Below are positions 1-8,742 of a DNA stretch of 64,000 nucleotides, piece by piece. Made by a program: the position numbers and the translations under genes. Below the pieces are notes generated by a model that ran no database searches, was not told the DNA's origin, and saw only the letters and a list, made by a program, of their open reading frames with translations. Position 1 is the stretch's first letter, and every line of letters begins with the position of its first letter. Origin of the DNA: Clostridium homopropionicum DSM 5847 (GTDB lineage Bacteria; Bacillota; Clostridia; Clostridiales; Clostridiaceae); the NCBI RefSeq assembly GCF_001263795.1, contig NZ_LHUR01000010.1:62001-126000 (forward strand). Reading direction: 5' to 3'.

Positions 1-607
1 TAAAATCTGCTTGTAGGTCTGTTATTAGCTTTCTTATTAATGAAAAACCATTGCTATGAGCACCAGAAGAAGCTATTCCAATAAGTGCATCTCCTTCTTC
101 TATTGTACTTCCGTCAATTATCTCATCTTTTTCTACAACTCCTACGCAAAAGCCAGCTACATCATAGTCACCCGCTTTGTAGAAACCTGGCATTTCGGCA
201 GTTTCACCACCAATTAGTGAACATGCTGAATCTAAGCAGCCGTCACTTACCCCTTTTACTAAATCCGCTGCTTGCTCTGAATCTAATTTTCCGCAAGCTA
301 TATAATCTAAGAAAAATAAAGGTGTTGCACCATGACAAAGAACGTCATTAACGCACATTGCTACACAGTCTATCCCAACTGTATCATATTTTCCCATATC
401 AAAAGCTACCTTCAGCTTTGTTCCAACTCCATCAGTACCGGAAACAAGCACAGGATTTTTTAATTTAGGAAGTTCATACATACCAGCAAAGCTTCCAAGG
501 TTATTTAATACAGCTGAACTGTATGTTTTAGTTGCATGCTCCTTCATCAAGTTTACAGCTTTGTAGCCTTCTTCTATATTTACACCAGCTTCTTTATAAG
601 TTGCCAT
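1..607 (-). CDS. purM: Phosphoribosylformylglycinamidine cyclo-ligase (AIR synthetase), 3' end cut off by window
   Basis: PurM closes the imidazole ring, converting FGAM to AIR with ATP, in cytosolic de novo purine synthesis. The reading frame opens with ATG at 607 ([18 protein letters not shown]) behind the ribosome site AAGGTAGG and runs off the window start after about 202 codons, so the C-terminal third is missing. The glycine-rich [10 protein letters not shown] motif and the GGETAEMPG motif of the family are visible. It starts 8 nt after the purF stop, so it belongs to the purE-purC-purF-purM operon under the upstream purine riboswitch. The identification is secure; only the C-terminus cannot be judged. 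Confidence 0.95.
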   Translation of the reverse strand, partial: MATYKEAGVNIEEGYKAVNLMKEHATKTYSSAVLNNLGSFAGMYELPKLKNPVLVSGTDGVGTKLKVAFDMGKYDTVGIDCVAMCVNDVLCHGATPLFFLDYIACGKLDSEQAADLVKGVSDGCLDSACSLIGGETAEMPGFYKAGDYDVAGFCVGVVEKDEIIDGSTIEEGDALIGIASSGAHSNGFSLIRKLITDLQADF

Positions 608-615
608 ATTAGTAC

Positions 616-2043
616 CTACCTTTCTAAACTTTCTTTAGAGTGTTCAATTGGAGCTGACATTGGGTACTCTCCACTAAAGCAACCAAGGCAAAAACCTTGT
701 TTCCCTTTTAAACTGCTTAATAATCCATCAGTACTTAAATATCCAAGGCTATCTGCCCCTATAAGTTCTCTTATTTGTTCAACAGTTTTCTGTGCTCCAA
801 TTAGGTCTTTTCTGTAAGGTGTATCTATTCCAAAATAGCATGGATATTTAACTATTGGAGAACATACTCTAAAATGTACTTCTTTTGCCCCTGCTCTGCG
901 TAGAATTTCAACAAGTCTTTTACTTGTAGTTCCTCTTACAATAGAGTCATCAATAAGCACTACTCTTTTGCCTTCTACATTCACTTTTAAAACGTTTAAT
1001 TTAACTGTTACAGCTCTTTCCCTCATCTTTTGATTTGGAGCTATAAAGGTTCTGCCTACATATTTATTTTTAATCAAACCAATTCCGTATGGTATTCCTG
1101 AAGCCTTTGCATATCCTACTGCTGCAGGTATTCCTGAATCTGGTACTCCAATTACTAAATCCGCATCCACTGGAGATTCATGATATAAATGTCCACCTGC
1201 TTCAACTCTTGCTTCATATACGCTAATACCATCTATTGTACTGTCAGGTCTTGCAAAATATATATATTCAAAAGAACAAGTCATGCATTTTGTCTTTTCA
1301 GCAAACTGAATAGATTTTAATCCATCTTCATCAATTATTACTACTTCTCCTGGTTCTACGTCTCTTACAAATTCAGCGCCTACAGAATCTAGTGCACAGC
1401 TTTCTGAACACATAATATAGTCTTCTCCAATTTTCCCTATACACATAGGTCTTATTCCATATGGATCTCTTATTCCAATTAATTTATCTCCTGTAAGCAT
1501 AACAATTGCATAAGAACCTTTCACTGCTTGAACAGCATCAACAACTGCAGCTTCTATTCCTTTTTTAGCTTTTCTAGCAATTAAATTTAAAATTACTTCA
1601 GTATCTATTGAAGTTTGAAATAGTACTCCACCATCTTCTAAAAGCTCTCTTATAACATCTGCATTAACTAAATTTCCATTGTGAGCAATTGCAATGGAAC
1701 CAAGCTTAAATTCACTAACTAGCGGTTGTGCGTTTCCAGCTCTGCTGCCTCCTGTAGTGGAATATCTAACGTGTCCAATAGCAGATTTACCCTTCATACC
1801 TTCAAGAACTGAATCTCTAAACACTTCAGAAACTAGTCCCATATCTTTGTGGCAAATAATTTTTTCTCCATCTGACACAGCTATTCCAGCACTTTCTTGT
1901 CCTCTATGTTGAAGTGCATAAAGGCCATAATAAGTTAAGGTAGCTACATCTAAACCTGATTTAGAGTAAACTCCAAAAACGCCGCATTCTTCTTTAAATT
2001 TATCCGCTTCTAAATCAAAAATTTCATTTTCTAAATTTATCAT
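616..2043 (-). CDS. purF: Amidophosphoribosyltransferase (glutamine PRPP amidotransferase)
   Basis: PurF makes phosphoribosylamine from PRPP and glutamine, the first committed step of purine synthesis. The start is set at ATG 2043 because GGAGG lies just upstream; a TTG 12 nt further up has no ribosome site of its own. The product is about 475 aa. A 19-residue propeptide ends in KFKEE before CGVFGVYS, so Cys20 is the expected N-terminal nucleophile after self-cleavage. The phosphoribosyltransferase PRPP loop ([13 protein letters not shown]) is clear. Cysteines in [19 protein letters not shown] and FCLGC match those that hold an oxygen-labile [4Fe-4S] cluster in the Bacillus-type enzyme, by family knowledge. 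Confidence 0.97.
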   Translation of the reverse strand: MINLENEIFDLEADKFKEECGVFGVYSKSGLDVATLTYYGLYALQHRGQESAGIAVSDGEKIICHKDMGLVSEVFRDSVLEGMKGKSAIGHVRYSTTGGSRAGNAQPLVSEFKLGSIAIAHNGNLVNADVIRELLEDGGVLFQTSIDTEVILNLIARKAKKGIEAAVVDAVQAVKGSYAIVMLTGDKLIGIRDPYGIRPMCIGKIGEDYIMCSESCALDSVGAEFVRDVEPGEVVIIDEDGLKSIQFAEKTKCMTCSFEYIYFARPDSTIDGISVYEARVEAGGHLYHESPVDADLVIGVPDSGIPAAVGYAKASGIPYGIGLIKNKYVGRTFIAPNQKMRERAVTVKLNVLKVNVEGKRVVLIDDSIVRGTTSKRLVEILRRAGAKEVHFRVCSPIVKYPCYFGIDTPYRKDLIGAQKTVEQIRELIGADSLGYLSTDGLLSSLKGKQGFCLGCFSGEYPMSAPIEHSKESLER

Positions 2044-2063
2044 TTTATCCTCCAATTAGTTCA

Positions 2064-2771
2064 CTATTTTACATTGGATATTCTGTTTAATATTTCTACA
2101 TAAGCTTCTTCAACATTTCCTAAATCTCTTCTGAATCTATCTTTATCTAATTTTTCATTTGTTGTTGCATCCCATAGTCTGCAAGTGTCTGGTGAAATTT
2201 CATCAGCTAATATTATTTCTCCGTTGAATCTTCCAAATTCTAATTTGAAATCTATTAATTTAATGTTTTGCTTTAAGAAGAATTCTTTTAAAACTTCATT
2301 GATTTTTGCTGTAGCTGCATAAATTTGCTCTAACTCATCAAATGTTGCAAGTCCTATTGCTACTGCGTGATAGTCGTTTATTAATGGATCTCCAAGTTCA
2401 TCATTTTTATAGCATATTTCAAAAATAGTTGTTTTTAGTGCAGTTCCTTCTTCAATTCCAAGTCTTTTTGCCATGCTTCCTGCTGCTACATTTCTAACTA
2501 TTACTTCTACAGGAACAATCTCAACTTTTTTACATAATTGTTCTCTATCGCTTAGCTTTTTAATGAAATGTGTTTTTATTCCGTTCTTATGAAGCATTTC
2601 AAATATTGCTGAAGTTATACTATTGTTTAAAATTCCTTTATGATCTATTTGTGATTTTTTTGCTCCATTAAATGCTGTAGCATCATCCTTGTAATAAATG
2701 ATAACCTCATCAGCTTTTTCTGTTTCAAATACTCTTTTTGCTTTTCCTTCGTATAACATTTTGTTTTCCAT
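2064..2771 (-). CDS. purC: Phosphoribosylaminoimidazole-succinocarboxamide synthase
   Basis: PurC joins CAIR to aspartate with ATP to give SAICAR. The 235-aa product has the usual length for the bacterial monofunctional enzyme. It begins [17 protein letters not shown] (YEGKAKRVF is the family's N-terminal ATP-binding loop) and contains [18 protein letters not shown] and [14 protein letters not shown], the SAICAR synthetase signatures. The ATG at 2771 follows the purE stop by 2 nt with ribosome site AAGGGGTGG inside the purE end, so the two are translationally close. Part of the pur operon. Confidence 0.97.
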   Translation of the reverse strand: MENKMLYEGKAKRVFETEKADEVIIYYKDDATAFNGAKKSQIDHKGILNNSITSAIFEMLHKNGIKTHFIKKLSDREQLCKKVEIVPVEVIVRNVAAGSMAKRLGIEEGTALKTTIFEICYKNDELGDPLINDYHAVAIGLATFDELEQIYAATAKINEVLKEFFLKQNIKLIDFKLEFGRFNGEIILADEISPDTCRLWDATTNEKLDKDRFRRDLGNVEEAYVEILNRISNVK

Positions 2772-2773
2772 TA

Positions 2774-3253
2774 TTATAATTCCACCCCTTCTGAATTTTC
2801 TTCTATAAATTGTTTTTTCATATTTTTTCTATATTCTATTAATTGTTCTTTAACTTGTGGGTATTTTAAAGCCAAAATTTGGATTGCAAGCATTCCAGCA
2901 TTAAAGCTATTGTTGATTGCAACTGTTGCCACTGGAATTGGCTTTGGCATTTGCACAATTGCTAAGAGTGCATCAAGTCCATTTACTGCTGCATCTATTG
3001 GAACACCTATAACTGGAAGAATAGTCTGAGAAGCAATAACACCAGGAAGATGAGCAGCAAGTCCAGCTCCTGCAATTATACATTCATAACCATCATCCTC
3101 AAGATTTCTTAAAGTCTTAGATAATTCCTCAGGAACTCTGTGAGCTGATAATACAAAAGCTTTGTACTCCACATTAAATTCTTTAAGTATATTTGCTGCG
3201 TTCTTCATTTTGCTAGTGTCAGATTTACTTCCAAAAATAATAGCAACTTTCAT
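2774..3253 (-). CDS. purE: 5-(carboxyamino)imidazole ribonucleotide mutase, class I
   Basis: PurE moves the carboxylate of N5-CAIR to C4 to give CAIR. The open frame extends upstream into the riboswitch leader, but the real start is ATG 3253 ([17 protein letters not shown]) with GGGGGTG upstream; the extra upstream residues fall in the terminator platform. The product is 159 aa. GSKSD, the SAHRVP loop and the [10 protein letters not shown] segment are the class I PurE substrate-binding motifs. First gene of the riboswitch-controlled pur operon. No purK is visible next to it; it may lie elsewhere in the genome. Confidence 0.96.
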   Translation of the reverse strand: MKVAIIFGSKSDTSKMKNAANILKEFNVEYKAFVLSAHRVPEELSKTLRNLEDDGYECIIAGAGLAAHLPGVIASQTILPVIGVPIDAAVNGLDALLAIVQMPKPIPVATVAINNSFNAGMLAIQILALKYPQVKEQLIEYRKNMKKQFIEENSEGVEL

Positions 3254-3278
3254 TAAAAAATACACCCCCGAAATTTTT

Positions 3279-3326
3279 ATTTCTATAAAAACTATACCAC
3301 CAGAATAAGAGTAAATCTGATGGTAT
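3279..3326 (-). terminator. Intrinsic terminator forming the purine riboswitch expression platform
   Basis: On the minus strand a 10-bp stem (ATACCATCAG at 3326-3317 with CTGGTGGTAT at 3303-3294) is followed by AGTTTTTAT. It lies between the purine aptamer and purE, as expected for ligand-induced termination. Stem and U-tract are seen directly; the OFF-switch behaviour is inferred from known purine riboswitches before pur genes. Confidence 0.85.
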
Positions 3327-3385
3327 AAAAATGTCCGCATGGAACTTAACATGACAATAAACTTCTATCATCATGCCCCATATAG

Positions 3386-3462
3386 ATTCACCCATAGACA
3401 AAGGATTTACGGCCCTTTCGTAGAAACTCCCAAACCATATTATTAGGATTATATAGATGAAA
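3386..3462 (-). promoter_or_regulatory. Purine riboswitch, guanine/hypoxanthine type
   Basis: The minus strand carries the purine aptamer core: P1 arm with TATAAT, P2 arms CCTAA and TTTGGGA, the junction GTTTCTAC, the L3 segment CCGTAAAT and the closing TCTATGGGTGA. The specificity nucleotide just before TATGGG (position 74 of the xpt numbering) is C, which predicts guanine or hypoxanthine rather than adenine. It sits about 60 nt upstream of a terminator hairpin and heads the purECFM operon. Confidence 0.93.
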
Positions 3463-3484
3463 TTATTCAATTTTTGTTAGTTTC

Positions 3485-3513
3485 ATGTTACCACCAGGAT
3501 TATTAAAAGTCAA
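3485..3513 (-). promoter_or_regulatory. Promoter of the pur operon
   Basis: Minus-strand TTGACT (3513-3508) and TAACAT (3490-3485) are separated by exactly 17 nt. Transcription would start about 15-20 nt before the purine aptamer. Sequence match to a vegetative sigma-A promoter; the start site is inferred. Confidence 0.7.
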
Positions 3514-3659
3514 TATATTTTTACTTAGTAAGAGAATAATATTCGCATTGACTAAGGAGAATGACTCCGAAAAATAGTTCTAAAGTTCGTTACGTGCAGA
3601 ATTTTATTTGAATTATAATTGACTTTCATAATTTTGCTCCAGCAGAAAATAACAAAATT

Positions 3660-3710
3660 TCAATAAAAAAATGAGGCTTCTAGATAAATTTAATCTAAAA
3701 TCCTCATTTA
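3660..3710 (-). terminator. Terminator at the end of the nif operon
   Basis: On the minus strand AAATGAGG pairs with CCTCATTT around an inner TAGAT/ATCTA pair, followed by a run of seven T residues. The stem overlaps the last codon of nifV-alpha. It separates the nif block from the pur riboswitch leader. Between here and the pur promoter (3514-3660) I see nothing else supportable. Confidence 0.88.
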
Positions 3711-4538
3711 TTCGAAAGCAATTGGCAGGCTTTTTCTTGGTAAACTTACTATATTCATAATGTCGATTTCTGCCTTTAAAATATCATCAACTTGAATCTT
3801 TGTTTTATAATTTAACATTTCTTTTGCCACTAGAATAAAATCATTAAAATTGCAATTCCCCGTTCTTTCTCCAATACCTCCAAAGGTACAATCTATATAT
3901 TTTGCTCCACCTTTTACTGCTGCTATGGAATTGGCAATTGCCATACCAAAATCATTATGAGCATGGATTCCTATTTCTATACCAGTTTCCGCCTTTATTC
4001 TTTTGATCTCTTCGTAGGTTCTTTTTGGATACAAAATTCCAACTGTATCAGCATACCTTATTCTATCTGCGCCTTCCTTTTTAGCAATATTGCTAAGATT
4101 TATTAAAAAATTTATATCCGCTCTTGAAGCATCCTCAAAACCTATAGTAACTTCAATACTTTTATTCTTTACATAACTTATACATCTTCTCACATTTTCA
4201 ACAATCCAATGCTTATCTTTGTTTAATTTTGATTTAATTTGAACATCTGACGAAGGTACAGATATATGAATTATATCAACGCCACAATCAATTGAATCAT
4301 TAATATCTTCAATATTCATTCTATTCCAAGTTGAAATTTTACTTTTTAACCCCAACTCCACAATATTTTTTATGCTTTTTTTCTCATCTCCCCCCATGGA
4401 TGGAATACCAGCTTCAATTTGATAAATTCCTACTTTATCTAAAATTTTAGCTATCTGAATTTTATCTTTAATAGATAATGCTATTCCAGCCTTCTGTTCT
4501 CCATCTCGTAAAGTAGTGTCTACAATTTTTATATCCAT
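3708..4538 (-). CDS. nifVA: Homocitrate synthase, alpha subunit (catalytic domain)
   Basis: Condenses acetyl-CoA with 2-oxoglutarate to homocitrate, the organic acid of the FeMo-cofactor, working with the omega subunit encoded upstream. The start is ATG 4538 with AGGTGAT upstream; a TTG 15 nt earlier lacks a site. The 276-aa product holds the aldolase-type TIM-barrel motifs of the family: DTTLRDGEQ near the N-terminus (metal ligand Asp and catalytic Arg) and HAHNDFGMA (metal-binding histidines). It begins 5 nt after the nifV-omega stop, so the two are coupled. It lacks the C-terminal regulatory region of full-length NifV, which fits the split arrangement known from C. pasteurianum. Confidence 0.92.
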   Translation of the reverse strand: MDIKIVDTTLRDGEQKAGIALSIKDKIQIAKILDKVGIYQIEAGIPSMGGDEKKSIKNIVELGLKSKISTWNRMNIEDINDSIDCGVDIIHISVPSSDVQIKSKLNKDKHWIVENVRRCISYVKNKSIEVTIGFEDASRADINFLINLSNIAKKEGADRIRYADTVGILYPKRTYEEIKRIKAETGIEIGIHAHNDFGMAIANSIAAVKGGAKYIDCTFGGIGERTGNCNFNDFILVAKEMLNYKTKIQVDDILKAEIDIMNIVSLPRKSLPIAFE

Positions 4539-4543
4539 ATTTA

Positions 4544-5629
4544 TCACCTGCAATTCATAGATAATTTAATTAACTCCTCATCTATAATTTCTCCTTTAAG
4601 CTGGATACTTCTCTCCCTTATTTCCTCCAGCAGTGCTTTGATGTTTATTTTTTCATAATTTATATTAAGCTCTCTAAGCTTTTTCATAACCGATACAGAG
4701 CCAGAGTGTTTACCAATTATCATTTTTCTGCTTTGTCCAACATCCTTTGGATCATAAGGCTCATAAGTATTTGGACTCTTATCTATACCATCTGCATGAA
4801 TGCCAGATTCATATTTGAAGATATCTTTTCCTAAAATCGGTTTTGAACCTGGTATTATATTTCCAGTAACATCTTGGTATTCTTTACTTAGCTCTGAAAA
4901 AAGGCAAGTATTTCCTCCTAAATTATAGCCGTATATCTTGTTTAATGCCAAAATTACTTCTTCCATAGCTGCAAACCCATATTTATCTCCATTTCCTAGA
5001 AAGCTCATAGTTATAGAGTCAGTATCCTCATTAAATGCTTCTAAGGCAACAGCTGTAGCCATTTTAAATTTATTTCCCGGGCAAACATCAATTTTCATAT
5101 TAAAATTATTTTTAAGAGTACCTATCGTGCTTTCCCAATCCCCTAGAATACTTTTACTTAATCCGTTAATTCTTATATAACTTTCATTATTTAATTTTAA
5201 AATATCCTTTACAAATTTAAGTTTTTGGCTTGTAATATCTATACATAATTCTTCTTTATCTTTTATTTTCTTCAAATCATCTATATCAACTTCAAAAATT
5301 ATTTTCATTTCTTTAAGCTTATAAATATCCTTTAGCTTGAAATTTAAAAAATCATTCACTCTAATAACCACGTGCTTAAAATTCTTTAGCAGGTTTCTTG
5401 TAATAATCTCTTGTTTTTTTATTCTGTAAATGAAGTTTAAATCCTTAGGCAATTTTTCTATTATTTTAAGTACATCACTATCTATCTCTATTAAATTTAC
5501 CCCTACTTCATTTAATAAATAAGAAAATTTAATAAGCTTACTTTGGCTTACGTAGGGATTTTTTTTTAATATTTCTGGAATTGTTCTATCTATTATTAAT
5601 TTTTTATTTTTATTATTAACTAATTCCAC
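4544..5629 (-). CDS. nifVO: Homocitrate synthase, omega subunit
   Basis: Partner of the alpha subunit in homocitrate synthesis; in C. pasteurianum both subunits are needed. The 361-aa product starts at GTG 5629 behind AGGGGGG. The first ~170 residues resemble a degenerate barrel without the LRDGEQ motif (start IIDRTIPEILKKNPYVSQSK). The later part carries the motifs of the communication region of the homocitrate/isopropylmalate synthase family: GNGDKYGFAAMEEV, FKYESGIHADG, YEPYDP and IIGKHSGSVS. So the alpha protein carries the catalytic half and this one the remainder. Located in the nif operon after fdx, separated by a gap with a long inverted repeat. Confidence 0.9.
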   Translation of the reverse strand: MELVNNKNKKLIIDRTIPEILKKNPYVSQSKLIKFSYLLNEVGVNLIEIDSDVLKIIEKLPKDLNFIYRIKKQEIITRNLLKNFKHVVIRVNDFLNFKLKDIYKLKEMKIIFEVDIDDLKKIKDKEELCIDITSQKLKFVKDILKLNNESYIRINGLSKSILGDWESTIGTLKNNFNMKIDVCPGNKFKMATAVALEAFNEDTDSITMSFLGNGDKYGFAAMEEVILALNKIYGYNLGGNTCLFSELSKEYQDVTGNIIPGSKPILGKDIFKYESGIHADGIDKSPNTYEPYDPKDVGQSRKMIIGKHSGSVSVMKKLRELNINYEKINIKALLEEIRERSIQLKGEIIDEELIKLSMNCR

Positions 5630-5652
5630 TTTAATCCCCCCCTAATTAATCT

Positions 5653-5707
5653 AGGTAGGAATATATGTTCAATAAAAGCTTAACTGAATTATTATCTATT
5701 CCTACCT
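5653..5707 (-). other. Long hairpin between fdx and nifV-omega
   Basis: The minus strand has perfect 11-bp arms AGGTAGGAATA (5707-5697) and TATTCCTACCT (5663-5653) around a 33-nt loop, which itself can pair TTCAGT with ATTGAA. No U-run follows, so it is not a standard terminator. It ends about 11 nt before the nifV-omega ribosome site. Its role (mRNA processing, attenuation or regulatory RNA) is unknown. Confidence 0.6.
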
Positions 5708-5745
5708 TCAAAAGTTAACACAATTTTTATTTCTCCATCCAAATT

Positions 5746-6054
5746 TTAAATTAACAACCTCTTTACTATCTTCCCATTTTCAATATGAGATTCTATAATT
5801 TCCTCTACATCATCTTCACTTACAGCACCATACCAAACTCCTTGAGGATAAACTACAACTATTGGTCCATCATTGCATATCCCAAAACAACCTGTATTTG
5901 TAATCATAACCTCTCCACCTAAATCTCGGTCTTCTATTTCCTCCATAAATTTAGTTGTAATATCTACAGATCCTTTTGTATGACAATATCCTTTTTGTTG
6001 ACCATTTATTCTACAGCTAGTACATACGAAAATATGATATTTAGGTTTTAACAT
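5746..6054 (-). CDS. Thioredoxin-like [2Fe-2S] ferredoxin (2FeCp type)
   Basis: A 102-aa thioredoxin-like [2Fe-2S] ferredoxin. It strongly resembles, from memory, the C. pasteurianum 2Fe ferredoxin: the start HIFVCTSCR, the middle NTGCFGIC and the end GPIVVVYPQGVWYG are near-identical blocks. Cysteines 11, 14, 24, 56 and 60 are available as ligands. The C. pasteurianum protein is reported to interact with the nitrogenase MoFe protein, and its location here between nifN-B and nifV-omega supports a nif role, perhaps electron delivery or cofactor assembly, though its exact function is not established. ATG start at 6054, about 40 nt after nifN-B. Cytosolic. Confidence 0.93.
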   Translation of the reverse strand: MLKPKYHIFVCTSCRINGQQKGYCHTKGSVDITTKFMEEIEDRDLGGEVMITNTGCFGICNDGPIVVVYPQGVWYGAVSEDDVEEIIESHIENGKIVKRLLI

Positions 6055-6094
6055 CTATCTCCACTCCTTAATTATTCTTAAATTCTTAAATTCT

Positions 6095-8725
6095 TTAGCT
6101 GGCTTCTAATAGTTCTATAGCTTTTTCAATTCCCTTATTTATTCCTTCATACATCTGGAATATTTTAATTCCATTGTCTTCAAGCTTCTTCGCAGGTTCA
6201 AAGCCTACTCTTAAAGTTAGTACAGCATTGCAATCTTTCACAAGTTTTATTATCTTTGTGATTTTGTCCTCGTGCTCATCGTCACATTCCTCTGCCCCGC
6301 TGCAATACTTATTAACAATTCTTTTTTCTAAAAACTTCACATTTCCATCTACATAATCATAAATATAAAGCTCTTCAGCATGTCCAAAATGTTGGTCAAT
6401 GTTAACACCACTCTTAGAAGAAATAGCGAACTTATATTGTTTTTTCTTCACCTCTACAGCTTTAACACTACTGCATCCTGCACCGCCACAGCCAGTTTTT
6501 CTAAAATCAATGGAGCAATCATGTGAAAGAGTTCCTATGGCATCAGCTCTACATTGTTTGCAGTGATACATTTGTTTTAGATCAACTTCACATTTTTTCC
6601 TCATCTCATTTAATTCAATATTACTTACAAGAGGCATATTTTCAAAGACGCTTCCTGAAGCTGGTATCATTTGCATTATATTTGTCATAAATGCTCCATG
6701 CTCCTTAACAGTCTTAACAACTTCTTCTATAGCTTCATCATTTACACCCTTAACCATTACAATATTAACCTTGCATATTATACCTCTTGATGAAAGATAC
6801 TTAAGTCCATATAATTGATTATTTAATAGTATAGTAGCACCTGTCTCTCCAGTGAACTTAGTTCCTAAATAATTAACCTCTTTATAAAGTTTTGCTCCTA
6901 TTTTTGGATCAACAGTGTTAATTGTAATAGTGACATGTGAAACTCCAAGGTCTATTATTTCATTTGCATAGAAAGGAAGCATTAATCCGTTTGTAGATAA
7001 ACAGAAAGTGGTTCCTGGGCATTCATTTTTAATTAATTCTATAGATTTTTTTGTTTCTTCAAAATTTGCTAATGCATCTCCAGGTCCTGCAATTCCCACT
7101 ACAGTTAGGTTTTCCATTTTGCTTTTCACTAATTTGAATTTTTCTAGTGCTTCTTCTGGTTTTAATACTTCACTGGTTACTCCCGGTCTGCTTTCATTTA
7201 CACAATCATATTTTCTATTACAATAATTACAACTTATATTACACTTCGGAGCTACAGGTATGTGCATTCTAGCATATTTATGAGCTCCTTCACTATAACA
7301 TGGATGGAATGCTGTTTTATCCTTATTATCCATAGATTCTTCCTCCATTTTTATTTCTTTATAATAATCATTCAAAGCTGTTTTTCTAAAGCTTTTTTCT
7401 GCAATTTCAAGTATGGAATTAGCAATTTCATCTATTAAAGAGATAGAACCAGAGTATCCAGTAAATACTTTTCTTTGAGCACCAACTCTATCATGAACTG
7501 GGAACCCAATACGAATCAAAGGAATTTCTAGTTTTTCTTCTATTCTTCTTCCATCAGAATTTCCTATCATAAGATTAGCCTTAAGCTCTTTTGCATATTT
7601 TTCTATAGTTTCAAAATCCGTGTCATCTAATATCAATACTTTATCTTCTAAATTTGAAGTAATTTCTTCAAGATAGCTTTTTAATCTAAAATTTTTAGCT
7701 CCAGTTGCTATTAATAGAGGAGTTACTCCATTTTCTAAGCAAATATCTGAAATGGCTAATACTAGTTCTGGTTCACCATAAATAATCGCTCTTGCTTCTC
7801 CATTATATTTATGGGAATCTATCATAGCATCTAAAAATCTATTTCTCTGGAGTTTATATTTATCCGGAATTGATTTTCCACTTATCTCTGAAATTAATTT
7901 TAAAAATTTATCTGTATTTTTAATTCCTATAGGAATAGGGCATTTATGAAGCGGTACTCCAAATACCTCCTCTAAATATTCTCCTGGAGATTCGCTGTCC
8001 GAAATGGTTAATCCCATTTCAATAGTAGCAGCTGCTCCTGCCATAATTTTAATATCGCTGTATTTTGTCCCACCCTCTGGTATTCTTTTATATTCCTTTA
8101 AGTATGGTGCATCTAATGTATCTGAAACATCAGGCAGTAGTATATATTCAACACCAAAATCTTCTAATATTTCTTTGATATTTCTAACATCACCAGGGTT
8201 TAAGTTTGCACATATAATATTTATCTTTTCATTTGGACTATTGTCTTCACTATAGGTTTCTACTATTTTTCTTAGGGTTTTGTAGTACCCTTCCGCTTGC
8301 GTGCCGCCGTAACCTGGTAAAGCTACTGGTAGGATTTTTAAATTTTTATATTCATCATCTTTTTCAACCTCTTCATAGAATTCACCTACAATTCTTTGTA
8401 TATCCTCACCAATTGTCTCTGCAAGGCAGGTTGTAAAAACTCCAATGATTTCTGGATTATATAACTTAACAACATTTTTTATTCCTTTTTTTAAGTTTTC
8501 TGCTCCTCCAAAAACCGTACCTTGTTCTGTCAAGGATGAAGAAGCAATATCTATTGGCTCATTATAATGTGTTGCCATATGTCTTCTAATATAAGTACTG
8601 CAGCCTTGAGAGCCGTGCAATATAACCATGCTATTCTCTATTCCCTTTAGGGCCATAACCCCTCCCATAGGCATACACATTTTACATGGATTTATATTCA
8701 TATTTACAAAATTTCTACTTTTCAT
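6095..8725 (-). CDS. nifN-B: NifN-NifB fusion with C-terminal NifX-like domain
   Basis: One 876-aa polypeptide unites FeMo-cofactor assembly steps. Residues 1 to ~440 are the NifN scaffold half (NPCKMCMPMGG, HGSQGCSTYIRRH, TTCLAETIGED). Residues ~470 to 750 are NifB, a radical SAM enzyme that makes NifB-co, with HPCYSEGAHKYARMH and the cluster motif CNISCNYC at about residues 495-502. The last ~110 residues form a NifX/NafY-like domain (VNIDQHFGHAEELYIYD) that can bind cofactor precursors. The start is ATG 8725 with GGAGGGTGAT; the frame is open further upstream into nifE but without a site. Fusion of NifN and NifB is known in clostridia. It follows nifE by 17 nt. Confidence 0.96.
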   Translation of the reverse strand: MKSRNFVNMNINPCKMCMPMGGVMALKGIENSMVILHGSQGCSTYIRRHMATHYNEPIDIASSSLTEQGTVFGGAENLKKGIKNVVKLYNPEIIGVFTTCLAETIGEDIQRIVGEFYEEVEKDDEYKNLKILPVALPGYGGTQAEGYYKTLRKIVETYSEDNSPNEKINIICANLNPGDVRNIKEILEDFGVEYILLPDVSDTLDAPYLKEYKRIPEGGTKYSDIKIMAGAAATIEMGLTISDSESPGEYLEEVFGVPLHKCPIPIGIKNTDKFLKLISEISGKSIPDKYKLQRNRFLDAMIDSHKYNGEARAIIYGEPELVLAISDICLENGVTPLLIATGAKNFRLKSYLEEITSNLEDKVLILDDTDFETIEKYAKELKANLMIGNSDGRRIEEKLEIPLIRIGFPVHDRVGAQRKVFTGYSGSISLIDEIANSILEIAEKSFRKTALNDYYKEIKMEEESMDNKDKTAFHPCYSEGAHKYARMHIPVAPKCNISCNYCNRKYDCVNESRPGVTSEVLKPEEALEKFKLVKSKMENLTVVGIAGPGDALANFEETKKSIELIKNECPGTTFCLSTNGLMLPFYANEIIDLGVSHVTITINTVDPKIGAKLYKEVNYLGTKFTGETGATILLNNQLYGLKYLSSRGIICKVNIVMVKGVNDEAIEEVVKTVKEHGAFMTNIMQMIPASGSVFENMPLVSNIELNEMRKKCEVDLKQMYHCKQCRADAIGTLSHDCSIDFRKTGCGGAGCSSVKAVEVKKKQYKFAISSKSGVNIDQHFGHAEELYIYDYVDGNVKFLEKRIVNKYCSGAEECDDEHEDKITKIIKLVKDCNAVLTLRVGFEPAKKLEDNGIKIFQMYEGINKGIEKAIELLEAS

Positions 8726-8742
8726 TTCAATCACCCTCCATA

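Noticed and set aside
85-351. Plus-strand 88-codon frame near the window start
   Set aside because: It lies opposite purM, is Leu/His-rich low-complexity, and has no ribosome site.
3225-3470. 81-codon frame over the purine riboswitch
   Set aside because: It runs through the aptamer and the terminator, has no ribosome site, and the RNA structure explains the sequence fully.
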